NCBI GenBank assembly: GCA_013400115.1
Contig: VXBP01004622.1
Coordinates: 854,314 to 918,313, forward strand
Direction of reading: 5' to 3'
DNA length: 64,000 bases
Source of the DNA: Rhinopomastus cyanomelas
Lineage: Eukaryota > Chordata > Aves > Bucerotiformes > Rhinopomastidae
Shown: positions 13,634 through 26,110 of the stretch, piece by piece
How positions within the stretch are numbered: position 1 is the stretch's first letter
Layout of the letters: every line of letters starts with the position of its first letter
Program-made: the position numbers and the translations under genes
Notes under the pieces: generated by a model
Told to the model about the DNA's origin: nothing
What the model saw: the letters and a program-made list of their open reading frames with translations, nothing else
The model's database searches: none

Positions 13634-14337
13634 ATCAGGCCATTAACCTACTTTGGTTTTAGGGCTCCTGTAGTTAGCACCTAAGTCACTAATAGAAAAC
13701 CCTCTCCAAGGTGTTTGTGTCAGCCATCAGGGTAAGAATCATCAGTTGAGGGTAGTGCAGAATTTGAGAATAATGAAGTAAAGACTGTGAGTGCAGGAAT
13801 CTTCCCTGACAGCAACCCTGAGGAACACCAAATGTGAAAGCCCTTGGAGAGGACAAGTAATTACCCTTCACTATCTTTGAAATCTTCCAGACAGGAAAGA
13901 GCACATCCACCAGCACCACTATCTCTACAACATCAAGCAGATCAATTGACAAAAAGTCTTCATTTCTAGTATTAGAAGATCCTGACAGATCTAATAAAAA
14001 TCAAACTGGCAAACTCTTGAGAGGAAATCACAGGTAAAAGCACGGTTTGGTCTTCCAGCGGTCCTATTATTATGACACGTGGGTGTGGTGGTAGACCTTT
14101 TCTATCACAAATCTGTGTAAAGTATTCTGCAACAGGAATCACAAAAACACTTCATGAATAGTATGAACTAAACATGAATACAAATAGGTCCTCCAAAGCA
14201 GAGAGTATGTTTTTATCAAAGTTTCAAGACCTTATTCAGTATCTTACCATAATTGTGGGAGATAAACATGGGTGTACCTATACAATAACCTGGGGGCCGC
14301 AAAGATGTTTCTACTGTTTTGTGGAATGACAATAATT

Positions 14338-14437
14338 ATATTTAGCACTCATTCAAGGCTTTTCATCTTCAAAGCACCTTACAAACATTAATTAATCCTC
14401 AGAACACCCTATGAGGTAGGTAAGTATTATTACAGTA
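14338..14437 (+). mobile_element. MIR-like ancient SINE remnant
   Basis: TTTAGCACTCATTCAAGGC, AAAGCACCTTACAAACATTA, AATCCTCAGAACACCCTATG and AGGTAGGTAAGTATTATTA follow, in order, the 3' half of the MIR consensus (the segment with 'aatcctcacaacaaccctatgaggtagg'). About 100 bp remain. Confidence 0.65.
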
Positions 14438-15149
14438 GGTGTGATCAGGTTTGTGTAGGGGACTGTAGAGTGTGCACAAAGCCAGGCAAAGGCAGCAGAA
14501 ACACATACTCCTGCCACTGCACATTTAAGCTCATATTCCTCTCTACATCTCTGCACAGTAAAAAAACCTCTCCACATAAATGTATACATACACACAGACA
14601 TGTCCACACAAACACATACTCTCCTTCAATCTAGTTGTATTTTGATGACTGTGCTACAGCACTCTGTTTTGGGGAAGGAATACTGCCCTGACTATACTGG
14701 TCTTGTAGTGTTCCTCTTACATCTAAGTGATGCAACATGTTTGGATTGTCTATGGCCGAGCCACAGTTCCTCTCTGAATGAGAGTTCAGACTGAACAAAT
14801 GTAAAAAAGATGCCTGTTTGTGGGAGCCAAATGCTTTCTGATCGTATGGCAAAAATCCATGCCAGGGAAAGAGGGTTTCTAATAACCACAGGTGGATAAT
14901 AGGTTTGCAAAACAGACTAACAGATGGGTATTTTAAATCCAAAGCAAAACAGAGAGGTTGAGAAGGAGTGCTGCCTTTCAGACAGTTAGAGCTCAATACC
15001 TGCCCAACTTCTCTGAAGAATTACTGAGAGAACAAGGAAAAAAAAAAAACCTGCAGCTTAGTCATATTTGTATTCTTATTAAATGCAGGACTGCCCGAGG
15101 CGAACAAGAGCTGATATCATAATTATTGGCTTGCCTAGCCAGCTGCCTT

Positions 15150-15536
15150 CTCTCACCTGATGTAAGATCAGATCTTTCCAGCCTTTGGAGACTCTGTACC
15201 GCTGAGCTCCACTCTCTCTGCAGGGCTGTTTGAATGACCTAATCCTGTCCTGGAGCAGCAGCACGCCGTTTTGCTTCAGTAAAAAGGTAAGAGGAAACCT
15301 CTGACAACTTCATATAGCTTTTTAGAACTCAGCCGTGAAAGCCAAACGGAAGGGGGAGCAGGACTCTTTTGCCTTGGCTCATCTATTTAATCTGAAGTCC
15401 CTGGGGCTGACTTTGAAGAACTTCAGGCTGAGGGAAGGGGAAGGTCAGCACCTATATTCCGTTCCTCAGCAACTCCTATAGGTATTTATCAGCCGCGAGT
15501 GGAGAGTATCAAGAGAAGGAGTTAAGAAAACACCAG
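15150..15536 (+). promoter_or_regulatory. Candidate promoter and 5' noncoding exon(s), possibly for FOXN1
   Basis: This stretch is less AT-rich than its surroundings. An inverted CCAAT motif (attggct) lies just upstream at about 15124. There are two good + strand donor sites: AAAAAG|GTAAGA at 15287 and ACCAG|GTAAGT at 15537. FOXN1 coding exon 1 begins at an acceptor, so an upstream noncoding exon must exist, and mammalian FOXN1 has distal alternative noncoding first exons. The link to FOXN1 is inference; the donors alone could be chance. Confidence 0.3.
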
Positions 15537-18500
15537 GTAAGTTAATGTTTCCATTGGTCTAGTGCTGGGAGAAGTGAAGACTGTAGGTGATTTTCCAAAG
15601 GAAAGGAAAGCAGCTCTTCTTGTCTCGGGTGTAGAACGGCTAAATGTAAGCTACTTTCTGCTCCACAGTTACAAGGAAAGTTGGAAGTGTTTGCCATTAC
15701 CTGGATTTAAAAAAAAAAAATTAATAGCAGAAAGACAAACCAAGAAAAACAAAACCAAAAAAGCTGCAAGATTTATTTCAAACTTTTCCAATGATGACTC
15801 AAAAACTTGGAAAGTTACAAGTTTTGAAACCAAGCTTGATTTACTACAGTCTCCATTTGAAATCTGTTGCTTTTGCCTTGTGTGTTTTGTAACAGCAGAT
15901 GAAAACTTTGTTAAGAGTTACCTATATACTGAAAGGTGACTGAAGTGACATCAGATAGAAGCTAGGAGGTGTCAGAAATAACTAAACCTGAGTACTGCAA
16001 GTGGAAACTTACTTTTATTTCTTTATAAGCACAGGGAGTATATCGCTTCCTTTTCACTGAGTAGTTTCAGACTGTTTGTTTTACAAACACAATAATTATG
16101 AAAGCTATAAATAACTTGTGTCTGTCATTCGCTCTTGGCTCTTCTGCAAATTTACTGGACATCAGATTAAATATTGAGGGAACAGATTTTATTCTATTAA
16201 TGGTTTTGTTCTGTTATATGTGAATGGCAGGTTTCTAACTTGAATACTGATATGTGCTGGGTTGAACTGGTTAAGTATTAGGCTGAAAATATAAGTATTT
16301 TTGTTCATCAGTGATTTTGAACACAGAAGAACAAAAATATTCAATATCTAGAGTGCGTATTGCTTAAGGAGTAAAGAGATGTGCAGTTTGCTTTCAGCCA
16401 GGTGATACCCTGCCTTGTATATTCAGCCAAAAAATATAGAATTATAATATACAGTGTTTACCCTACATCCCAGTGAGGGGAGAACACCATGGATAGAAGC
16501 AGTGTTCATGTAAATGAAATAAGGGACTAACATTCTAGTAACCTAAGCATCTGCCCTCCCCTCAGATGTTACAGTAGAGTGTAAGAAGTACCAGCTTGCA
16601 CAGGTACGCGGTCACTTGTATAATATTGTTCCTAGATACCACTGGAGCCACGTGTCAGTTACTGAGATAGGAGTCAGTTGAGTACTCCAGGGAGCAAATG
16701 GAAATATTTACACAGCACTGTGACAGCTGTAATACAGGAACCTGCCAGGAACAGGTGAAGACACTTGCCGTTACTGCAAGCCACTGAGCTGAGTGAGGAA
16801 AGCATAGAGAGAGGGTCATCTACAAGATGTTTTCTGATCCATTCCTCTAATAACAGGCTTTTTCTTTTCCAGAATAGCGTAGTGCCCAAACACAGTTTTG
16901 GAAGGTGATTATAAGACATATAAACCCTCCAAGAAAATGCACTGTGTCCTTTTAGAGTATCTGTTTTGTAAAAACAGAAGTAAGAAGAAAACGTAATTGG
17001 CTAGGATTTCTGGAAACTAAGCATTAACCACAACATAACATTCCAACCTTTTTAGCTGCACACCTCAGAAACTTAACACAAGAAGTGGTGTCATGCAGAA
17101 CTACCTGAAGTAATGAAATCGCTCCCATAACCTAGTTTCACAGGCTGACCAATGATCAAGGACAGGGAGACAGTGACAAGGCCTCCAAAAAAATCTCAAA
17201 CAGAAATTTCCAAGTTTTGCAAAAATTCCCAATTAATCTACATTAGAGCCAAAAGCAGCCTTTGATCACAGCCCAGAGTGGCCAAAGCTAAAGTCAGAAG
17301 TTCTGCAGTCAAAATAAAATTTAAAAGGCATGAAGTTACAAAAAGAAAAATTCCAGGAAAACCCAAAACAGAAAAACCCCACCACGTATTTAGCCTTGAA
17401 AAGGTAGGGATTCAAAGCACTGAAGGGTGTATAATGAAGAAGTTTTACATGTACTATGCTGTCCTGCTTACAAGCCACACAATTACAGATGCAAAATATT
17501 CCAGCAGCTTACACTTCACTCTCGCAGACACTTTGGAAGCTCTTCCTGACTGTGTCCATTGGAAAGTAAGGAGAAGTGTTGTTTTGGATGTGAAGCAGCG
17601 ATTGGTAGGTCTGTGTCTGTAAGTCATGGCAGCAGTAAATGGAGAAAACTTCTAAGCAGATAGGACTCACTCTTTGGGGCCAGGTCCTCTGTTGATACTC
17701 AGGCTGGGCTTTATGATTTGGGTCAAGCCCACCTCTCTGCTATCCTTCCCCTCAAAATCATTAGCTTGAAATACAAGGAGATCAATTACAGCGATACGCA
17801 GATTACGCAAGATGTACAAATAAAATCCTCCTTTAGGGAGATGAGTTGAGATTTGAAAGTGATCTGGGAAGCTACTTGAGGTTGAAGGAGGCTGGAATCC
17901 CCTGCACGGGAGCCCACTAGTAAATCGCACAGAACAACATTGTCCTCGCTGCCTTCAGAAGCAGAGATGCAAGGTGCTACTCTTTCTTCTGAGTCACCGA
18001 TGTCCCAACGTGGTGCAAAGGACAAGATGGTGCTTACATTCAGGAGTTAGCCAATTCTATTTATCAAAGCTACTGTGCTTCTTTTAATAAGATTAAGGAA
18101 ATCATTAACCCTTTTGCTACATTTCCAACAGAAATTCAAACCATGCTCTCATACTCATAGCCAGCTGCTCTGCTGCTTCCCTAACTGGGTCTTTACCTCA
18201 TAGAAATCCTGAGGTTTTTTGTTTTCTTTTAAACCCATTTAATCCTGTATAACACAGTCTACTTTTCTGCATCCCTCTTGTGCAACTAAATGTCCAGGTC
18301 ATACATGAGACAGGACCAGTGGTTGCTTCCTCAAAGCTGAGAAAGCAGAGACCGCTTGCTATACTTCAGCACGCTGTGCTTGCTGGCTTCTTGCAAACAT
18401 CCTTTTCCCAAGGGGCCTTTCCTTCAAATCAGCACTTGACAACAAATCCAAGCAAATGCAAAAGAATGTATTATCTGTATTAGATCTGGGGTGCAAGACC

Positions 18501-19309
18501 TTTGGAGCTATCCACAGCACAGCAATGGTACTTTTTGTGTTATATAAAATAAACACCACCTAAGATTATTAGCTCCTTTTACCTAAACTCCCTAGCATTT
18601 TCAGATGAAACCTGCATTCTTTGTGCCGTGTTAAATGTTGCCAAATACTGAAGGGAGCTGCTAAAAACGTGTGGTTAGCACAGTGATCCCTGTAGAGTCT
18701 TTACAAATCTCAACAGTGCCTTTTGAGGCTTAGTAAATATATGTAAAATCATTTTAAGATGTTTGGATGAGACAGGGCAACTGCAATCCAGAGCATTATT
18801 ATCTTTCTGTTGGTGAAGTGCTCAGAAATGAATGAAGCATATAGGGTGAGGTTCCATCAGAGTCATGTAATGAAGCTAAACATGCTGTCATTTTAACCCA
18901 ATTTGTTTCCCTCTGTACTGCTGCCTCACCAGTTTGCTAGAGCCTCTCAAAGGAGCTCATCTAGTGTCAGCTTACAACTTCCACACCTAGCCCTTACTTT
19001 ACTCCTGGAATGGGTAGGTATCCCTGCCCTGCAAACTCTTAACTGCTGGTTCAACAGACCTGCCAGGACAGGTCCCTGCAACATTCCCCTCTGTGGGCAA
19101 ATGGTAGGATGCCAGAAATATTAGACAGGAACCTGTTCTCCCAGGAATGCAAGTAATTCATAGAAGGAAATAATTTACTATTTTCCCAGCTGGAATAATT
19201 AAACAGGTAGGCACTGTCCTCCTGAGCTGCAGAAAAGAAGCACAAATGATGGGGGGGCGGGGAGGAGGCAAAAAAAGAGCTGGAATGTCCTTCAGTAGAA
19301 ATTCTCTTC

Positions 19310-20420
19310 TAGACAAAACAGCCTGAATTCTCTAAGTCCATATTTTCTAGGGCTTTGACCACTCTCACCCGTCTCCTACGGACTTCAAATTGGAGTCCAT
19401 TGTTTGAAAAAGCAGTGACCAAAACTGGAAGCAAGCCTTCAGCTGGTACTTTCCCCAGACCAAGAAGAATTAACTTCACAAGTCTTGCAGAAGAGACTTC
19501 TGTAAGCACTTTGTACCTGCCAGCAAACCTGCCTCTTTCATTACAGCATGAGGTGGCTGGTTTAGGTTCAGCTTGTAACCCATCAAAACCTCAAGACCTT
19601 TTAATGCTGAATTGTTACCCAGTCACTTGTTCTCATTCACTATCTGCAGGGTTTATTATTGCTGTCTAGATGTTGAACTTAGTTATTATTGAACAGCATT
19701 TTACTTTGTTCAGATCATTTTTCCAGACTCCTTTTGAGTCCCCTAAACACAGATGTAAAGCCTCCCATCTTCACGCTGTCTCCAGATTTGATTAGTGCTC
19801 CTCTCCAGCCTATCAGGCAAGTAATTAGTGAAAATAACATACAGTATCAGACTCTAAGAAATCCACTTAAACCACCCTTTCATACTGACACAGCTGGTAA
19901 CTACTCTTAACGCTCTCATCCACCCAGATCTACCCCCTCTCTACTAGTTTTATCTAGAATGAATTTTCTTAGTTTGCTTATGAGAACATCATAATGAGCA
20001 GACAGTGGAGAAGCCTCACTAATGTCGAGCTACATTACCTGCATATCTTCTCTTCTTGCAAGGCCAGTACATAGGGAAACTACACTGGTAGAATTTCTTT
20101 GTAGTAAATTCATAATGGCTTTTATCTTTGCCCTTTTCCCTTTAATGTGGTGAGTTTAATTTTGCACTTTTCTGAGAATCAAAGTTAGATCTGCCAGCTG
20201 TGACTCCCTCATACTTCCAAATCAGGCAGCTCACTTCAGTGTTGTGCCTGGGACTCCTACTCAGCGAATTCTCTGACAAAGACCTGCTGTTCTGCAGTAA
20301 TTTCAGCTGATCTCTAAATTCGCTAGAATGAAATTAACTGGGGCCACCAAACCTGAAGATGTCAAAAAAAGCATCAGCCCTGTCCTCTGGGAGGTGAGCA
20401 CACACACAGGCTTCAATGTA
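19310..20420 (-). mobile_element. Ancient CR1/L3-type LINE remnant
   Basis: Low-identity but collinear blocks characteristic of old amniote CR1/L3 elements read in reverse: a 'GAAAAAGCAGTGACCAAAACTG' type block (about 19407), 'TTAACTTCACAAGTCTTGC' (about 19470), 'TCCAGATTTGATTAGTGCTC' (about 19781), 'AGTAATTAGTGAAAATAACA' (about 19820) and 'GATGTCAAAAAAAGCATC' (about 20358). The order is preserved over about 1.1 kb with every frame broken. Recognition is from memory of the family; the borders are approximate. Confidence 0.6.
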
Positions 20421-21876
20421 TGAGATCAGAGGCAAGCATCATTAATATTCCAGAATTTCTCATACTCTGACTTGGCATTGCCCCGTTAGTTTTTCCATTG
20501 TGCTTTAAGGTCACTAATTAATGTATGCCCTACTTTTCCACCCAGGAATAGAGTTGGGTTGGGTTTTCTTTTCTTTGAAATGCAGAGTGTCTAGAGAGCA
20601 CCTGATCTACCATATGGCTTTGGGGTCAACTTTGTGATACCTCAGTTCTGTTTTGGTAACATGCAAGAAACACTAATGTCTAATATCTTCTGAAAGAATC
20701 TCTCAAAGCACTGCAAAATTATGTACTAGGACCTATATTTTCAGGATTAGCCATTAATGCAAGGTACTTGTTTGTGATAGTCTGCACACAGTCTTCTGAG
20801 GTTCTGAGCAATAACACCACTTCTTTACGTCTCTGGAAATGTACTGCCCGTAATTATGCATCAGTTCAGCACACATACTCATACAAAAAACCTCATTGAC
20901 TCACAAAATTGTCATTAAACAATTAAGACTCACACCAGAATTCTAGTAAAAGAATTCTGCCCACCCTCACACAGGTAAGAGCACCCTGGAACCTAATTTG
21001 ATGTGCACCGGCTAGCAGTAGTCCTCAGCAGACAAACCTGCCAGCTAAAAAACAAATGGGGCACAGCTTAATGCAGCCACACCTGTCCTTTGTAACTCCC
21101 TGACCCTGTAAAAATACAGCAGGGGACTGTTTTCACCAGGAAAAATAAGACAGATTTATCTGAGGCTCGAGAGGATCACAAAGGGGACTGTGAAATTTGT
21201 CTGAAAGTGCTGGCATTCCTAGTCATTGAAAGTCTCCGTAAAGAAAGCCATTTTTAAAAAACAAAAAAGGGCAAAGATCAGGTATAGTCAAATGGAAGAA
21301 CTTTCCCACATGTAAAGACACTGTTAAGCTAAAAGATTTGAGAAAGAATTGGGAAGTAAAATTTAAAGGAGAATGAAAATGTAGCAACTGGGAATGCACG
21401 TATACTGAAACCAAAGGTAGGATTTACCAGGAGTGAACTCCTTGTATTTAACAATATGGACAATCAAACCCATCACAGAACTATGGAAACTGAGTGTATG
21501 ACGGGCCTATGGCACTCGCTCATGGTTGTAGAGGCTGTGAGAACAAGTTTCCACCTTAATTTCAAAACTACTAATGCAAAAATAGGCATTCTTGATAGAA
21601 CACAGATTGCAATTCTCATACACTAGCTATTCCAGCAGCACTGAGTTTCTCAGGAAATGCAAGATATGCCAACAAGCACAGTAAGAAAAGTGACAACTGG
21701 CAACACTTAGCTTGGAAAGAGAAAAGGAAAGAAAACCTCACAGAAGACCAAATAAAAGAACCTGTATGAATGCCTTCGCACTAGTTTAGCGAGTCTGATT
21801 TGATGATGAGTTCATTAGCGATGTTTAATGTTCAAACAGATATGCATAGTTTTTGTAACAGACACAAAGCCTAGAT

Positions 21877-21934
21877 TTCATAGAATCATAGAATCATAGA
21901 ATCATTACGGATCGGAAGGGACCTCGAAAGATCA
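21877..21934 (-). mobile_element. CR1 3' end broken at an N
   Basis: Reverse CR1 tail with three octamer copies, then GGAAGGGACCTCGAAAGATCA, stopping at a single N (21935). The sequence after the N is not CR1, so the element is probably collapsed or misjoined. Confidence 0.88.
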
Positions 21935-21935
21935 N
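21935..21935. other. Single N, likely assembly break
   Basis: One N at the point where a CR1 copy stops abruptly; probably a collapsed repeat or scaffold join. Confidence 0.8.
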
Positions 21936-23779
21936 TTTTCCTGCTGATACTGTCTCTGTCCACTTTAATCTTGCTGAGCGGACTGACACTGAGCAGGGTG
22001 AGCTGGACCAGATGAAGTCCCAGCTTTTCTGGGACTTTGAATCTTTCTGGCAGTATTTCTGCTACACAGATCTTGTTAAGAATTGGAAACAAAAGGCACC
22101 TTATAGCTCTGTTCTATAGACTGACCACAGAGACAAATGGTCTTTGACCAGAGTGTGAGATCTGCAGTAGGAAGCTACCGTCACCACAAAACAAGTAGAC
22201 AAAGAAAGCAAAGTATAGGGTTGATACCAGTAGCTGGCCACCCTCTTCACCAGCAAAGAGTAACTAGCAGCTAGCAAAAGCTCCTCACATAGAAATTCAG
22301 CCTCAGACAAAACTAACATCAAACACAAATCTCCTTGACTGTAACACACATTCCACGTTTCAGAACAGGCAGCTACCACAATTTAAATTTAGGGGTTCAA
22401 CGGGAAAAAAGGTATTAAGGCAGAGTGCACAAGAATGGGGAAAAAAGTCTAAAATAGAACCTGTTATTTACCTTCAAGATATTCCTTCATGGATAAATAT
22501 CTGAAACATGCTCTTATGCAGGATCCTACTTCCCCTTGCCGAAACCTTTTCTTCTCTGCTGAACCTTAACACTATGCTCTGGAGCCTTCAGTTCCCCAGG
22601 ATACTGTAGGACTATAAACGTCGATCTGAGAAAACTAAAACACTAGAATGAGTGAAAAAAGGTATTAGAATCTTTAAGATTAAGTAAGATATTCATCTGT
22701 TGCTGTTATCAATGTTGATAAAGATTTGTGGGGTCTTATAAACACATTTTATACATCATTTCTCTGTTTCCTTCTTAAAGTCCTATTCTGCAGACAGAGT
22801 CAGCAATAATATCAAACTGTACTCCTAGCCCCTTAAAGAATATTCGTTATCAGCCATGCTTTAAGCGTTGGAAGCAAACACCTATAAAAAGCTTCATTTG
22901 CATTATTTCTTATGTATAAGCAAACAGAATGGGTTTTGTAATGTGTTTAGTTTTACATCTCTTTCTTTAATGTGGTAATCCCCTTGGATCAGTTAATGAT
23001 GTTTTATGTATCACCGAAATTTAATATTTTAAGAGGAGAAATGAGCATAGTTTCAACCTCTTTATAGCTGGCTGCTCACAAAAATGTAAGATTCCATTCC
23101 AACAAAGGAGTTAATTTTTCAAACTAAGCAGAGAATGGACAAAAATCCCTGTTCGCAGGGGCATGAGTCTCCCAGGAAGAACCTCTTGCACTTCATAAGC
23201 TGCTTGATGATATCTGTATGTCATATGCACTGTAGGTGACAGGGAAGAACACAGGAGTTAGATGATTCCTGTTCAATTTTCGTTTTTTCCTTGTTTCTAA
23301 TTTTCACCTCTATTAAGAATTTTGTAAGAGCATCAAGGATGTGCATGTAGTTCAACACGCCTGCTTGAAGGACGCCTTCTCAATGCAACTGGGACTGTTT
23401 ATTCAGACCATTTATTGCAAAACTCTTTCTGCACACGCAGTTTTTTGATGTTTGCTGTTTCTGTGAAATTCCTCACCTTTAATCCAAGGGTGTTATTACC
23501 TCATGTTTTGTGGTGAAAGAAATCTCTATTTTCTAAAGTCATTGAGCCTTCCCATAAGGCAAAGGTGAAGAAGACTACTCATGGTGTAATAGAACAGAAT
23601 TTCTCCTAAAAGAGTAGTGAACTTCACATTTTCTGTTTTGTGTGGTTTATTTACTCAAGTTTTAATTGATTCTTTTTAACTTTTCCATAATATACTTTAA
23701 TTAACCACAATTTAGGATATAAAGAATTAATAGCTTATTTGTTGTCTCAATTATCAATACAGTAGATTTCTTACCCTGA

Positions 23780-23895
23780 GGGGATGAGCTCAGCTGGACA
23801 GAGTGCTGGGTCATCTTTCCTGGGAAGAGCACAGCCCAGACAAGGTTGGAGCAGATGATCCTTGAGGTCTCTTCCAAACTGGAGTTCTGTGAATT
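23780..23895 (+). mobile_element. Older CR1 3' end
   Basis: Diverged CR1 tail: GGAGCAGATGATCCTTGAGG, CTCTTCCAAACTGGAGTTCTG. Lower similarity than the young copies. Confidence 0.75.
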
Positions 23896-25544
23896 CCAGT
23901 ATCTTAGCAGACAGACACACAATCAGACAGAACTTGGAATTTGTTAAGAAATGGTGGAAAGCAAATACACTATTCTGAACACACCTATAGCTCCTGAATG
24001 AAAGTCTCTATTGCTTCAGATATTGATTAATAAGTCAAAATACCAAAGTATGGAAAATACTGTCACGGCCTCCATTTCTCAGACACTCAGTCAAGGGAAT
24101 AACTATTGAGATTTATGCTTGTGAAGAAGTGTGGGGGATGTCACAAAATTGTGCAGTTTCTGTTCATTACTTTTTGCTGAGCACAAGAAGCATGAATCAT
24201 TTTGTGCTGCTCTCCTATTCAGTGCAATAATGGCCACATAAAAAAAGAGTATTTGTCATTGCCATGATATCACAAGGCTGATGGGCCTGGCTAAAGAGTT
24301 GATCCTAGAAAAACAAATAACATTCTTTCACATCAATCATTTAAGTTGCATGATGGCTCAAAGAATGTGGTTTTAAACAGGATGAACTGAAGGATCTTGG
24401 CTTCATTTTGCTCTTTCAGAAGAAATAGTTATCGCAAAGCTTGACAAATTTCCTCAAAAGAGTTGAAATAGCGTAAGATGAACATTTAAATAGAATTAGC
24501 TTTAAAATCCAATAGCACTTCTTGATACTTTTGCTTTTAGCAGTAAGGGAGCAGTGTTTGTGGAACAGAAATAGACTCTAGGAGCAAATGAGGTGTTGGG
24601 AAAACAGGTGGGTGTAGCAGGAGTGAGTATTCGGGAAGTGGGGAGGGTAAAGGGGAGAAGAGTCATCGGTCATTTTGTGGTGAGGCAGAGAAAAGGTTAA
24701 TAGGGTGAATAAACTTTGGTGCAACTTGGTCTGTCAAACACAGCCATATTTACAGGCTTTAAAGACTCTTATGCTGGTCTCATAACAGTAAACAGTGATC
24801 CTTTTAGCTGTGCCTACTCTCCCATAACTTTCCTCATTTTCAGATCTTTTTTTACCCCCATGGGAACTTCCTTTGTACTTGTATTAACAGCAGACATCAA
24901 GTTTTCCAGGGCTTACAAAGAATGAATATAATCCTTCCTGGGAAGTGTAATGCTTTCATACACGACTTCATGTTTTGCTCAACATATTAGATTTACTTCT
25001 CCATCTTCCTCCCCTCTACTTTTAGTCTTCCTGATTTTAAGTCTCTTGTTTGTCATCTTGTTCTCAGCAGTTATTCCTTCCTAAAGGATTAGTGTATTTG
25101 TATGATACCCATTTTGCAAAACAATGTCAGATTATATTATCCCATAAGGTTCTTTAATCTCCAAACTGTACCTCATTTATTCTTCAGTTTGTCTGTCTCT
25201 TGCTCTTCCTGGTAGTCCAAAGATTATGCTTTAAATTACAAAACTACGTTCTGAACTTGATGCTGGAGTGCCAATGACTTTGTAATTTTGGGGGAAGGGA
25301 GGGAAGAGTGTGGGCCATAATTAAGCATTCGCCCGATATTTTTTCACCCTAAAACTGTTTATCTCTCCCTTTTCCCTAATTAAAGTGTTTGCTTTTGCCA
25401 CACAGATAGCTTTGTGTCTCAGAAAATATCTTACCTTTTACACTGCAGAGAATTCACAGCATCGAAACACGAAACAATCTCTGGTTTTGCGTGTAAAACA
25501 CTGCACTACAGTTCATACAATACTGAAAAACTTCCAGCCTGAAC

Positions 25545-26110
25545 GCAACCAAAGTCCTACCTAGCCCAGCATCCTATTTCCCAGAATAACAGACTATTAG
25601 AGATTTTCAGCAGTGGATAAGACTAAATGCCTGGGGGAAAACACAGAAACAGTTTGCAAGTCACAGATCTTTGAATCAGTGTTGGTGTCCATCTACTTAG
25701 AAAGTCTCAGTGGCTTTTCCTTTCCATGAACTGGCCATCCCTTGAATCCATACAAGTTTTTACATCTACAGCACCCTGTGGTAGGGGTTGCACAGTTCAG
25801 CTATACATCGTGTAAAGAACTAATTCTACTGTAAAAAACCAATTACTAGTTTTGAACCTCCTTTCTATCAGGTTCATTTGCTATTGAATTAGGAGACACC
25901 TTCAGTGCTCACTCTCTTGTGTGACCTGCAATTTCACGTCTCTTCCACTCTTTTACCATCACCACTGACCTTTTAGAGCAGGCTGAAGCTCACTTTCTCA
26001 GTCCTCATGTAGAAGCTGATCCAGACCTCTGAGCAGAACTGCAACCCTTTCCTCAGCCTATGCCTTTTAATGTTCAAGAGAACCATATCCACATGCTGCT
26101 CGAGAAAGCA
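25545..26110 (-). mobile_element. Ancient CR1/L3-type LINE 3' remnant
   Basis: Reverse-oriented old LINE: CCTACCTAGCCCAGCATCC near the 3' end, then TTGCACAGTTCAGCTATAC and CGTGTAAAGAACTAATTCTA (the 'cacagtttaattatgcgttgtgtaaag' block of old CR1/L3), then a diverged continuation. Borders are approximate. Confidence 0.6.

Noticed and set aside
17278..17622. 114-codon lysine-rich frame
   Set aside because: Lys-rich start comes from A-rich DNA; no domain or splice support.
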